Shown here piece by piece: positions 36,812 to 46,638 of a stretch of 64,000 bases of DNA. Origin of the DNA: Rubripirellula reticaptiva (GTDB lineage: Bacteria; Planctomycetota; Planctomycetia; Pirellulales; Pirellulaceae); NCBI RefSeq assembly GCF_007860175.1, contig NZ_SJPX01000002.1, forward strand, positions 1,657,991 through 1,721,990, given 5' to 3'. A model generated the notes under the pieces. It was not told the DNA's origin. It ran no database searches and was given only the letters and a program-made list of their open reading frames with translations. The position numbers and the translations under genes are program-made. How positions within the stretch are numbered: position 1 is the stretch's first letter; every line of letters begins with the position of its first letter.

Positions 36812-39800
36812 TTGGCGAATCTTAGTTGTTTTGGGTTGCACGTTTCCGGCGATGGCCAGTGTCACCACCGCGGGTGATGCGGCTGATGTAAGCCGCACCA
36901 TCAATACCCGAATCGTGCCTCAGTGGAGCGACCAGCATCACTTTTTATTCTTGCGAGAGACGGAAACGGGCGCGCATGAAAAAGTGAATGTCGATGCAGC
37001 GACCGGAACGATGGTGATCGACCTGCCTGGTGTCTCGGATCAAGCGGTCGATACGCAAGGCTTCACAGGCGGTCCCGTTCCGCCATCGGGTCCGACCGTT
37101 GACGACACCGAGATCGAACTCGTAAACGCCACCGATCATATCGTTCAGTTGTTCTGGAACGATTCCAACGGCTCTCGCCAGCCGTATGGGCATTTGGAAC
37201 CCGGCCAATCACGTCGGCAACACACCTACGTCGGGCACGTCTGGGTCGCGGTCGATCAGGATGGCAACTTCTACGGCAGCGCGGTTGCTCAAGCAACTCG
37301 CATCGTGGCTGAGATAAAGCGGAAGTTCCCGCACTCGAGAACAGGACGACGATCAGCAAAGTCCAAGCCGTCGGCTCCCGCGAACAGGAACGAGTCCGTC
37401 GATCGCCGTTGGAAATCACGCATTGAGGGCGGTCAGCTTCAACTCTTAGACCAAAAATCTGATGACGCGTCTTGGATGTCGGTGGATCTGGACGCGGTCT
37501 TGCCCGAGTCCGATCGCAATTTGAGCGGGATGGATTTTTCACCCGACGGCAGTGTCTTGGCTGTTTGGCAAACCAGGACTGGAGATCACCACCAAGTCTT
37601 CACGCTCGAATCGTCTCCCCAAGGAGGCGGGCGGGCCAAGCTTCAAAGTCGATCTTACGAGTTGCCTGGTGATGCGATGGACCAGCATCAACTGTTGTTC
37701 GTCGATGTCGAATCAGCGACACCGCTAAAGGTCGACTTGCCGATGTTCGATTTCGGACGCCCCAATCTTCGCTGGTGCGATGGGAACGAACTACTAATTG
37801 AAAAGGTGGATCGCGGTCACCAACGGTTTCGCTTATTTCGCGTCGATCCGCTGACAAATACGGTTCTAACACCGATCGATGAACAAACCGAAACATTCAT
37901 CTGGACGATTCACCGGACGTCGATGCCGTTGATTTCCTACCTGTCGTCCTCCGATGAAGTCATCTACTCTAGCGAACGAGATGGGTACCGGCATCTCTAC
38001 TTGATTGACACGGCCAAGGAAGCGGCTTGGAAACCGATTACCAGCGGGGATTGGCTGGTGCGTGATATCATTGATGTCGACGAAGCCAAGCGAACGTTGG
38101 ATTTGATTGTGGGTGAATATCACGACGACCAAGATCCCTATCATCAACATGTCATTCGAATCGGTTTCGACGGCGACCACGAAACCGCACTGACCCAGTC
38201 CGACGGCGATCATTCGGTCCAATTCTCACCAGACCGCGACTACCTGATCGCAACCCACTCGCGGGTCGATTCTCCGCCCGTTCACGAACTCCGTCGCGTT
38301 TCGGACGGCCAATTGATTTGCACGCTCGCGACGGCACAACGCTTGGGCGCGGAAGCGCAGTCGCATCCACTGCCAACTGTCTTTTCCGCAAGAGGACGCG
38401 ACGGCAACACGGACATCTGGGGCATGATCACGTTTCCACCCGACTACGATCCCGAGTCGGACAAACGGTATCCGGTGATCGAAGCCATCTACGCGGGTCC
38501 GCATGATTCACACGTCCCCAAAAAATACCGTCACCCCGATTGGCACCAAGACCTCACCTCACTCGGATTCATCGTCGTCAATATCGACGGGATGGGGACC
38601 GCGAATCGATCCAAAGCGTTTCACAACGTTTGCTGGCACAACCTCAAGGACGCCGGATTTCCCGATCGAATCGCTTGGATGCGAGCGGCTGCGAAACAGT
38701 ATCCGGCAATGGATCTTGACCAAGTCGGTATCTACGGCACATCGGCGGGCGGCCAAAACGCCTGCGGTGCACTGCTATTTCATGGTGATTTTTATAAAGC
38801 CGCGATGGCATCGTGCGGTTGCCATGACAATCGAATGGACAAGGCATCATGGAACGAGCAATGGATGGGCTATCCCGTCGGCGATCATTACAGCGAAAAC
38901 AGTAACATTGATCACGCGGCAAAGTTGAAGGGTAATTTGCTGTTGATTGTCGGTGAACTGGACACCAACGTTCCGCCGGAATCCACGTACCGACTAGTGG
39001 ATGCGCTTATTCGAGCCGATAAGACCTTCGACTTTATCATGATCCCGGGACTCGGACACAGCGACGGTGGAACCTACGGACGCCGTCGCACTTGGGATTT
39101 CTTTGTTGAAAAACTACAAACCGATCGTTCCGTGACGTCCGCTTCGGACACCGCCTCGCTCGCCTCGACGACGCAGCGAGCCCCAGAAATCGGCGAGCTC
39201 GAATCGCTATCGCCCAGAAGCGTCTGGGAAAATGTTCGGCAACGTTACCTCGCCGATCGCGGAAGTATCCAGCGACGGTTCCCGATCCGCTTTTCACCCG
39301 AAGGCATCGTTCAAAAACAACGCTTCATCGATGCATGGCAATCAAAGCTTGAAGCCGAACCACGGTTGGGATCAGACAGCCAGGACATCATGGAGATCGC
39401 AAAATCAAAGTTGATTGAAGATATTGGTAACGACGCAGTCAAAATTGATGAAAGTCGGCAAACACTCGAACTAATTACACAGCATGCCCCGTTTCTAAAC
39501 GAACTGATCGACCTTTGTGATTTAGACCAACGAGGAACGACCCTCGACTTCCCAATGATCTCTACAACGTTGGAAAGCGTCAATTTCCAACTTCGTTCAG
39601 CTTGGGCAACACCCGATGAAACACCGTCCGTTTCGGAGTCTTTTGTTGACGCAATAAAGCAGCTCAATGATGAGTTCGTAAGCTGGAACAATTTCTACAA
39701 CGAATATAATCCGGAATACGATTGGTGGGTCGCTCCGCAAGCAACCAAGACCATCGCCGAACTCCAATCGTTCATTGACCGGGTAAACACGTCCGAAGCT

Positions 39801-41192
39801 CCCTCGCCATCGATCGAGAAAGCAACCTCATCAACAAATCCTTTTGCATCGGAATTTCCCGTCATGCTTGCGGCGGGGTATCCAAACCTGAAAAGTTACA
39901 CCCGGGCCGGCCCCGCGTGGATGCCCGCAATCATGCAGAAATACCTGGACGACTTTGGTCCCAATCGTATTGGTGAAGCTTCGCTCCAAAGTGACAAGCA
40001 GGCTTATCTGAACCAGTGGAAATCGGCGCTTGATTCACTAAAGATCGATGGCAAGGAATTCGAGGACTGGCCGACCGCCGAACAAACCGACTACCTGCTT
40101 CTGCGTCAGGAAATTGCTTATCAAATTGCAAAATACAAGCACGACCAGAATCACGAAACGAGGGTCTCGCGCGCAGACGATGACAGCGGATTATCCGGCG
40201 TGGTCGTTGGACGGGAGCGGCTTATGACGGAACTCGAACGCGAATTTATCGGCAACACGCCCGAGGAGTTGATTTCCCTTGCTCAGAATGAATATGTGAA
40301 ATGCCGAAGGGAAATGGTCTTGGCCGCTCAAGAGATGGGTTACGGTAATGATTGGCAAGCCGCCGTCGAGAAGGTCAAGTCGATGCACGTTCGCGTAGGT
40401 GCACAACCAAAGTTAATTCGGTTACTGGCAGAAGAGTCAATTGATTGGCTGGAAAAAAAGGGGACGGTCACGATCGATCCGCTTGCAAAGTCATCGTGGC
40501 AGATGGAAATGATGAGCCCTAAACGCCAGCTTATCAATCCATTTTTCACTGGCGGCGAGACCATCAGCATTTCATTCCCCTCTCGCGGAATGAGCACGGA
40601 ACAAAAACGTCAATCTTTGCGGGGGAACAATATTCCTTTTGCACGAGCAACCGTTCATCACGAATTGATCCCGGGCCATCATTTGCAAGGATTCCAGAAC
40701 AACCGGTACCAAACCCATCGCAAAATGTTCGGAACGCCCTTTTGGCTCGAAGGATGGGCCGTCTATTGGGAGTTTCGATTACATGAAAATGGATTTGCGA
40801 GGACTCCAGAAGAACGCTTGGGGTTCCTCGTGTGGCGGGCGCATCGCTATGCACGAATCATTTTTTCGCTGAACTTTCACCTAGGGCACTTTTCGCCAAA
40901 TCAGTGTGTCGATTTCTTGATTGACAATGTTGGATTTGACAAGAAGAACGCTACTGCCGAGGTGCGACGCAGCATCGGATCGGGTTATCCACCGCTATAC
41001 CAAGCGGCCTACATGTTGGGGGCAATGCAATTGAGGAAGGTTGCAGATCAATTAAAAGCCCCCAGCACCGAGACCCTCAAAGAATTTCATAATACAGTCA
41101 TGGAAAACAACTGTCTTCCAATCGCTTTAGTCAACGCCATCGTGAATGGTGGTTACATGCAAGCCGATCAACCACCGATGTGGCGATTCTAG
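36804..41192 (+). CDS. Giant secreted fusion: VHL-like domain, S9 prolyl peptidase and DUF885 metallopeptidase
   Basis: This protein has 1462 aa and a signal peptide (to about residue 25). Residues 100-155 resemble the VHL beta domain: IELVNATDHIVQLFWND, PYGHLEPGQSRRQHTYVGHV. A dipeptidyl-peptidase-IV-like propeller leads to the S9 catalytic domain, with nucleophile GIYGTSAGGQNAC near residue 642, Asp in VGELDTNVPPESTY and His in GLGHSDGG. From about residue 800 a second enzyme begins, a DUF885 zinc peptidase with HHELIPGHHLQGF (an HExxxGH site near residue 1285) and FWLEGWAVYWEF. The start overlaps the DapA-like gene by 8 bases, so it is part of the hydroxyproline operon. It probably cuts proline- or hydroxyproline-rich peptides outside the cytoplasm. 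The DUF885 half appears more A/T-rich than the first half. Confidence 0.87.
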   Translation: MLDWRILVVLGCTFPAMASVTTAGDAADVSRTINTRIVPQWSDQHHFLFLRETETGAHEKVNVDAATGTMVIDLPGVSDQAVDTQGFTGGPVPPSGPTVDDTEIELVNATDHIVQLFWNDSNGSRQPYGHLEPGQSRRQHTYVGHVWVAVDQDGNFYGSAVAQATRIVAEIKRKFPHSRTGRRSAKSKPSAPANRNESVDRRWKSRIEGGQLQLLDQKSDDASWMSVDLDAVLPESDRNLSGMDFSPDGSVLAVWQTRTGDHHQVFTLESSPQGGGRAKLQSRSYELPGDAMDQHQLLFVDVESATPLKVDLPMFDFGRPNLRWCDGNELLIEKVDRGHQRFRLFRVDPLTNTVLTPIDEQTETFIWTIHRTSMPLISYLSSSDEVIYSSERDGYRHLYLIDTAKEAAWKPITSGDWLVRDIIDVDEAKRTLDLIVGEYHDDQDPYHQHVIRIGFDGDHETALTQSDGDHSVQFSPDRDYLIATHSRVDSPPVHELRRVSDGQLICTLATAQRLGAEAQSHPLPTVFSARGRDGNTDIWGMITFPPDYDPESDKRYPVIEAIYAGPHDSHVPKKYRHPDWHQDLTSLGFIVVNIDGMGTANRSKAFHNVCWHNLKDAGFPDRIAWMRAAAKQYPAMDLDQVGIYGTSAGGQNACGALLFHGDFYKAAMASCGCHDNRMDKASWNEQWMGYPVGDHYSENSNIDHAAKLKGNLLLIVGELDTNVPPESTYRLVDALIRADKTFDFIMIPGLGHSDGGTYGRRRTWDFFVEKLQTDRSVTSASDTASLASTTQRAPEIGELESLSPRSVWENVRQRYLADRGSIQRRFPIRFSPEGIVQKQRFIDAWQSKLEAEPRLGSDSQDIMEIAKSKLIEDIGNDAVKIDESRQTLELITQHAPFLNELIDLCDLDQRGTTLDFPMISTTLESVNFQLRSAWATPDETPSVSESFVDAIKQLNDEFVSWNNFYNEYNPEYDWWVAPQATKTIAELQSFIDRVNTSEAPSPSIEKATSSTNPFASEFPVMLAAGYPNLKSYTRAGPAWMPAIMQKYLDDFGPNRIGEASLQSDKQAYLNQWKSALDSLKIDGKEFEDWPTAEQTDYLLLRQEIAYQIAKYKHDQNHETRVSRADDDSGLSGVVVGRERLMTELEREFIGNTPEELISLAQNEYVKCRREMVLAAQEMGYGNDWQAAVEKVKSMHVRVGAQPKLIRLLAEESIDWLEKKGTVTIDPLAKSSWQMEMMSPKRQLINPFFTGGETISISFPSRGMSTEQKRQSLRGNNIPFARATVHHELIPGHHLQGFQNNRYQTHRKMFGTPFWLEGWAVYWEFRLHENGFARTPEERLGFLVWRAHRYARIIFSLNFHLGHFSPNQCVDFLIDNVGFDKKNATAEVRRSIGSGYPPLYQAAYMLGAMQLRKVADQLKAPSTETLKEFHNTVMENNCLPIALVNAIVNGGYMQADQPPMWRF

Positions 41193-42237
41193 AGCTTCTT
41201 TTAAGCTGATAGTCGCCGAACATTCAGTCACGACGGATCTCAGAGACGGCGTCGTGGCCTACGTATCCAAGCGGCGAAGCTTCTGCCGAATGACGCAGGC
41301 ATTGCTCCCGCATTTTAAAGTCGGGCCAAATAGCCAAAGACTTAAGCGTCTGCTTTTCGAATCGATACTCGCCTGATGCAGGCAAAGTACGTTTTCCGCG
41401 AAATGGCATTATTCAGATTGGCTGTTTTGCTTTGCATGCACGCCAATCGATTTCAGGTACTGTCTATTGATCGCCAACCAGGATCCCAAACAGTGCAGAA
41501 TGTGGTGTGAAACTGTTGAAACCAGCATTATTGACCGTCAGTAGAACAGTCGATTCTCATCTGCGGGCAATTGATAGAAAGTGCTTAGTTCTCCATCCTC
41601 ATGGCAGCGTAATGCGGACAGGAAATTGGGGAGCCAAAGATGGCCGATTCATACGTTAAGTGGCTTCCCACTTACGAGCCCCTCTATCGCAAGCTGGATG
41701 CAGTCGCAGTTTGTTGTTTCCGTCTTCTTTGGCGTGCTGAACTTAGAGGCATCAAAAGTTTTAGCAACACAAAAACTGCTTATAAGCTTCGCATCTCAAG
41801 TTGTGCAAAAAAACTAGTTTAAATATTCCAGAAGTCTTCAATGGATGATGCCCGATGAGCGACTCTACATGCCTCGTCCAGCGGTCGAGTGGAGGATCTT
41901 GCTCGACATCTACGGCGTTGATCTTTGCCTAGCAAGGCAGGAATTCAAGTGGTTCATATCCAGCCACTTTCCAGGGGGACCTCACGGTTTTGTGAATACG
42001 GATGATTCATATCGATTGGTACGCCAACTGCTTTGCATCGTTGTTCGAACGGCCGTTAGCTTGACATTCTGCCAGGCGACTCCAAACCGGTTTTAAATGG
42101 TTTGCATCGATCGGTGTGAAGTGTTTTTGCGTGATCGAGTTTACGATCTCAAGAGAATCTTTCGACGAGTTCCGAACTGTACTCGGCGCCGTTTTTTAGT
42201 CTGACCTACCTCCATACTCTTTAAGCGAATTCTGGCT
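41193..42237. other. Long gap without a supported gene
   Basis: About 1 kb follows the peptidase fusion. Small frames exist, for example 83 codons at 41845-42096 on the plus strand and 61 codons at 41224-41409 on the minus strand, but none has a ribosome-binding site, signal peptide or motif I recognise. It may contain decayed sequence. Confidence 0.4.
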
Positions 42238-42417
42238 ATGCGTTGGTCCCTGTTTTTTTCTTTTACGGTGTTGTTGTTTTCGGCATCCTGCCTCACTGGA
42301 TGTTCAGACGGCAGCGGTAGAACGCTCTTGGCTATGCCCGAGGGAGAGGAGATTGAGGCGCTTCGAAAGCTGTCGACCGAACGGTTGCCACCTGAGAGCG
42401 CGGCTCCCAAAAGATGA
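42238..42417 (+). CDS. 59-aa lipoprotein next to the DUF1559 gene
   Basis: This short ORF encodes 59 residues. A Lys/Arg-poor but clearly hydrophobic signal (MRWSLFFSFTVLLFSASC) is followed by the lipobox LTGC, and then a short Gly/Ser- and Glu-rich tail. Small lipoproteins are common neighbours of DUF1559 genes in planctomycetes, which supports it. Function unknown. Confidence 0.65.
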   Translation: MRWSLFFSFTVLLFSASCLTGCSDGSGRTLLAMPEGEEIEALRKLSTERLPPESAAPKR

Positions 42418-42565
42418 CGATCCATTTGCTATGGATTGATTGGTTCGCGGCGTGCGAAATCCAATCGGATGCAGAGAGGTAGATCAGTGCCGAGCAGAGA
42501 CGTTGATTTCCCGAACTGCCGTGTTCTGCAGTGTCATGTATTTCCCCGATTGAAAGTGTTGAAAA

Positions 42566-43693
42566 ATGAGTTGTCGAAAGAAGAGCGGTTTTACGCTCGT
42601 GGAATTGTTGGTGGTGATAGCAATCATTGGCGTTTTGGTTGGACTGTTACTACCAGCTGTTCAGGCCGCGCGCGAGGCTGCGCGAAGGATGAGTTGTTCA
42701 AACAACTTCAAACAGATCGGCTTGGGCTTGCACAACTATCATTCTGCTTTCCAACGCTTGCCGATGAGTCGTAACACAACGGTGCCGAACTGGCGTGGCC
42801 TCGGGCCGAACGTTGCGATTTTGCCGTTTATTGAACAGCAAGCATTATGGGAACAAATTGCGAGTCCGCACGTCAACGAGGCCGGGACGACTTTCGCCGC
42901 TTTCGGCGGGCTTCCTTGGAATGTTGACTACACGCCCTATCGAAATGAAGTTCAAAGTTTTCGATGCCCTTCCGACCCGGGACAGTCGATTGGAATCGGG
43001 CGATTCAACTACGCATATAACTATGGGGACGGGAGCGAGTGGTTGACTTGGTATTGGCCAACTTGGAACGGTCGACGGGCCGCGCAACGTGGTTTTTGGG
43101 TGTGGCAACGCTCGATGAAGTTCCGAGATTGCCTGGACGGTTTGAGCAACACAATGGCGATGGGCGAGATCGCGACCGACAATGGCGATCGATCCATTGT
43201 GGGCACGGCCGCTGTGTTGGTTGACGCTGATACTGCGTCGTACGAACGGATCGAAAAAGCGGAGTGTGTTGATGTTGTCGATCCACTGCGACCGCAGTTC
43301 TATTCGACCGCGAACGATGTTCTCGGTTACGGAGGATTCGGCGGGCAGGCGAACAAGGGTCGCTGGTGGGCTGATTCGGTCGCTTGCAATACGGCTGTTT
43401 CTACCGTGATCGGGCCGAACGGTCCCAGTTGCATCATGACTCAAAATGTTAGCGATGACTGGGGCGGTGGGATATTCACGGTTTCGAGCCGGCACTTGGG
43501 AGGAGCTCATGTGTTGATGGGCGACGGTGCGGTCAAGTTCGTCACAGATTCAATTAATTCGTCAACCGAGGGGATGCAGCCACTCACCGTGTCGGACTCG
43601 TCCGTTCATCCGGCCGGATCACCGAGCCCATTTGGTGTATGGGGAGCGTTAGGAACCCGGGCAAGCAAAGAAGTGATCAGCGAAGAGTTCTGA
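42566..43693 (+). CDS. DUF1559 protein with prepilin-type N-terminus
   Basis: This protein has 375 aa. It begins with a type IV pilin-like cleavage site and helix, KKSGFTLVELLVVIAIIGVL, followed by LLLPAVQAAREAARRMSCSN, NNFKQIGLGLHNYH, and the C-terminal HLGGAHVLMGDGAVKFV. These are the landmarks of the DUF1559 (SBP_bac_10) family, which is greatly expanded in planctomycetes. Prepilin peptidase would cleave before Phe of GFTLVE. The proteins are probably pseudopilin-like surface components, role not established. A lipoprotein gene lies just upstream in the same direction. Confidence 0.93.
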   Translation: MSCRKKSGFTLVELLVVIAIIGVLVGLLLPAVQAAREAARRMSCSNNFKQIGLGLHNYHSAFQRLPMSRNTTVPNWRGLGPNVAILPFIEQQALWEQIASPHVNEAGTTFAAFGGLPWNVDYTPYRNEVQSFRCPSDPGQSIGIGRFNYAYNYGDGSEWLTWYWPTWNGRRAAQRGFWVWQRSMKFRDCLDGLSNTMAMGEIATDNGDRSIVGTAAVLVDADTASYERIEKAECVDVVDPLRPQFYSTANDVLGYGGFGGQANKGRWWADSVACNTAVSTVIGPNGPSCIMTQNVSDDWGGGIFTVSSRHLGGAHVLMGDGAVKFVTDSINSSTEGMQPLTVSDSSVHPAGSPSPFGVWGALGTRASKEVISEEF

Positions 43694-43980
43694 TTTCTTG
43701 AAAAGCTGGCTATCGCTTGTCGATTTCACAAACGGCTGCGGGCATTTATCTGTAGCCGTTTCCGTGCTATCAGCTTGCGTACAAACAGCAACAGTGTTCA
43801 ACGCACCTCGTATCTTCAACATCGCCACGAACCTGCTCGCCGGTGGCTATTCTCTTAAGCACATCAGAGACCGTCGATAGAACGAAGCTGATAGGCTAGT
43901 TAACGTGGCTGATATCACGGAGACGGGACAATCAAGAGGTTCGATTCGTAACCAACGAGATGATAAAGATTCACCGAATT

Positions 43981-46638
43981 TTAATGGTGAAGCAGTTTAA
44001 CAAGTCCGCCGGAGATAAGGGTGGTGACATCGGTGAGAACTCGTGCAGTTGAGACTCCACCGGGGGAGGCTAAGTATTTGGGTGTCCATTCGGGATCGAA
44101 CTTTTGTTTGTAGGCTCGCAAGCCTTGAAAGTTGTAGAAGTGTTCGCCGTGGCGGAACATCAGGTCACTGACTCGGTTCCACAATGAGCCGAGGCGGTGG
44201 GCGTCTACTCCGGAGAGTGGCGCCATACCAAGACTGAAGTATTGGTAGCCTTCGACGCTGCCGTAGAGCATCAGTTCGAGAAACAAGTACTCCATCACTC
44301 CATGGGGCGCATCCTCGACGTATCGCATCAAGTCTATCGAGAGCTCTTGCTTGTTCGCGCCTCGTAGGACATTGGCGAATGCGATTGGTTGGTCGCTTTG
44401 CGTGACGACGGCGATGTCGTAGCGGGCGAGGTACGCTTCGTTGAAGAAGCCGAGCGAGAATCCTTTCTCGCCCGCCGGCTTGTCGGCTAGCCATTCGTCG
44501 GAAATTACTTTCAGGCGAGGAATCAATACGGGCACTTCCGCACGGGGAATGATCTTGAATTGAAGTCCCGCTTCACCCGATTTCTTTTTGGTGCGGCGAA
44601 GATCCTTTCGATGGCTGCCTTCGAGCGAGAAGTCGGCAAGTGGCACACGACCTTCTTCGCCCAGCTTCAATAGCGTCAGGCCCATGTCGATATACCGACT
44701 GAGATTAGACTCATCGACTTGATAGAAGACGGGGTAGACACCGGCTACGTCGCAGGCTTCGCGAAATTTCCACGCAGCATCATCGGCGGATTCTTGTGGA
44801 CCGACGGGATCGCCCATCGTAATCCAGCTTTTGCCTTCGCAGCCGAACATCGCGAAAGCCTTGCGGTCTTCACTGAATACGAACTGTTTGTCACCCAGCA
44901 ACGCTAGGTTTGCATCGGTCGGTTGAGCCAACGTAACGATGGATTCGACTTCGGCAAATTCCGACTCCGTGGGTAACGCAGGATCGGACGGACGGGCACG
45001 GAGCAGCTTGGCGACGGCGACTAGCGTGAACACGACAGCGGCTCCCAACAGTGCTCGCAAAGAACGCGGTGCGTCGCCGTGATACGCAAAGTCCCACCAA
45101 AGATCGCCGGAGTATTCAACATGGCGGTAGGCGAACAAAACGAGCCAAATCGATAGTCCTAGCGACATCACGATCGACGCGAGCCAATCGATGCTTATCG
45201 ACGGCGACAGCAGACTGCCTTTGCGATAGAAGTAGCTGCGACAGGGTAGTAGAGCGAGCAAGAGGATCGCTAGTACGCTAGCTTCTTCATAGTCAAAGCC
45301 TTTGGAAAGCGACACAACGATCCCAGCGCCCAGCAAGATCGCCGTCAACGTCCACGCCGCATCGATGCGGCGCTGGAGTGCTCGTGCCAGGATCAAAAGC
45401 AGTGCTCCGATGATGCTGCCAAGCAAATGTGAAATTTCGACGACGGGCAACGGCATCGCTTCGCGAACAAACTTCATACGGCCCTCGGCGGCGGGCAACG
45501 ATCCGGAAATAAGAAGAATCAATCCGGCGACAAAGATTGCACCGGTGATGATTCGCGGCGCGACGACACGGGTAACATCGACAACCAACCCGACGCGTGA
45601 TCGAGGATCGATATTGGGATCAACTCTTCGCTTACACGTCTGCTTTGCGACGTTAACAATCGACGCAATCGCGATGGAAACGATCGCAATCATCAATGGC
45701 ACCAGATAATAAATCACTCGAAACGCAAGCAGCGATGCGACCAGTCCGTGCGAAGACTGTGGCAACATCGTTACGAACACAAGTTCAAGCACACCGAGAC
45801 CACCAGGCACGTGACTGATAAGTGCTATGATGATTGCGAGTAGAAAGATTGCAGTGAATGGAAAAAAACCGATTCCCACATCGGCCGGCAACAATATAAA
45901 AAGCGTGGCCGAGGCGAACAGAAAATCACACATCGCGATGCCAACTTGAGCGAGTCCGATACGAAGAGGCGGTGGCTGGAAATTGATGCCGTGAAAATGG
46001 ATCGGCGTTTTTCTTAACGCGCAGCCTGCAAAGAACGTACTAGCCAGTATGAGCATGATGATGCCCAGTGGACGACTATTCGCCAGAGGCAGATTGAAGC
46101 GGTCCGGAATATCGAACGGTGCGCAGACAAACAGCAGACCAGCGAGCGAAAACAGTCCGACCCAGAATGCCGTGGCGATGACGACGATCAACCGAACGAT
46201 CTCGGGCGACGTCATTCCCCAACCGGAATACAAACGCACTCGGACGGGCGTGCCACCGAACAAAGCGCCTAGCGAATTGCTGAACGCATAATATAGAAGC
46301 GACGCAATCGTGACTTGCTTGAAGCTGAGCGGATGCTTCACCAGCTTCACACCAAGCCAGTCGTAGCCGATCATCACGGTGTAGTTGCAAGCGGTGAAGA
46401 ATAATGCGGCGAGGACGACATTGATGGGGATCGAGCGAAAACTTGCCGCAACATCCGCCGCCTCATATGCATTGAACTCGTGATGCAACAACCACAATGC
46501 GATTGCGAAGAATGCGCCGGAAAGCAGTGGGCGCAGCCAAGCAGCATTCGCAGCCGAAGCCATCAGACTTTGGATCGTGCTCGTTTGATTCTCCAATCTC
46601 TGGCTGTTTCGGCGATCAGATGCTGTTTCGTCGCTCAT
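43981..46638 (-). CDS. mprF: MprF-like flippase/aminoacyl-phosphatidylglycerol synthase
   Basis: This protein has 885 aa. The N-terminal two-thirds is a polytopic flippase domain with about 14 helices, including SFKQVTIASLLYYAFSNSLG and SHVPGGLGVLELVFVTMLPQ. The C-terminal third (about 560-870) is a GNAT-like DUF2156 synthase domain: FVFSEDRKAFAMFGCEGKSW, GDPVGPQESADDAAWKF, SLGMAPLSGVD and KQKFDPEWTPKY. The family transfers Lys or Ala from tRNA to phosphatidylglycerol and flips the product, lowering negative surface charge. Its ATG overlaps the stop of the DUF1003 gene (ATGA), so they form an operon. The amino acid used cannot be told by eye. Confidence 0.9.
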   Translation of the reverse strand: MSDETASDRRNSQRLENQTSTIQSLMASAANAAWLRPLLSGAFFAIALWLLHHEFNAYEAADVAASFRSIPINVVLAALFFTACNYTVMIGYDWLGVKLVKHPLSFKQVTIASLLYYAFSNSLGALFGGTPVRVRLYSGWGMTSPEIVRLIVVIATAFWVGLFSLAGLLFVCAPFDIPDRFNLPLANSRPLGIIMLILASTFFAGCALRKTPIHFHGINFQPPPLRIGLAQVGIAMCDFLFASATLFILLPADVGIGFFPFTAIFLLAIIIALISHVPGGLGVLELVFVTMLPQSSHGLVASLLAFRVIYYLVPLMIAIVSIAIASIVNVAKQTCKRRVDPNIDPRSRVGLVVDVTRVVAPRIITGAIFVAGLILLISGSLPAAEGRMKFVREAMPLPVVEISHLLGSIIGALLLILARALQRRIDAAWTLTAILLGAGIVVSLSKGFDYEEASVLAILLLALLPCRSYFYRKGSLLSPSISIDWLASIVMSLGLSIWLVLFAYRHVEYSGDLWWDFAYHGDAPRSLRALLGAAVVFTLVAVAKLLRARPSDPALPTESEFAEVESIVTLAQPTDANLALLGDKQFVFSEDRKAFAMFGCEGKSWITMGDPVGPQESADDAAWKFREACDVAGVYPVFYQVDESNLSRYIDMGLTLLKLGEEGRVPLADFSLEGSHRKDLRRTKKKSGEAGLQFKIIPRAEVPVLIPRLKVISDEWLADKPAGEKGFSLGFFNEAYLARYDIAVVTQSDQPIAFANVLRGANKQELSIDLMRYVEDAPHGVMEYLFLELMLYGSVEGYQYFSLGMAPLSGVDAHRLGSLWNRVSDLMFRHGEHFYNFQGLRAYKQKFDPEWTPKYLASPGGVSTARVLTDVTTLISGGLVKLLHH

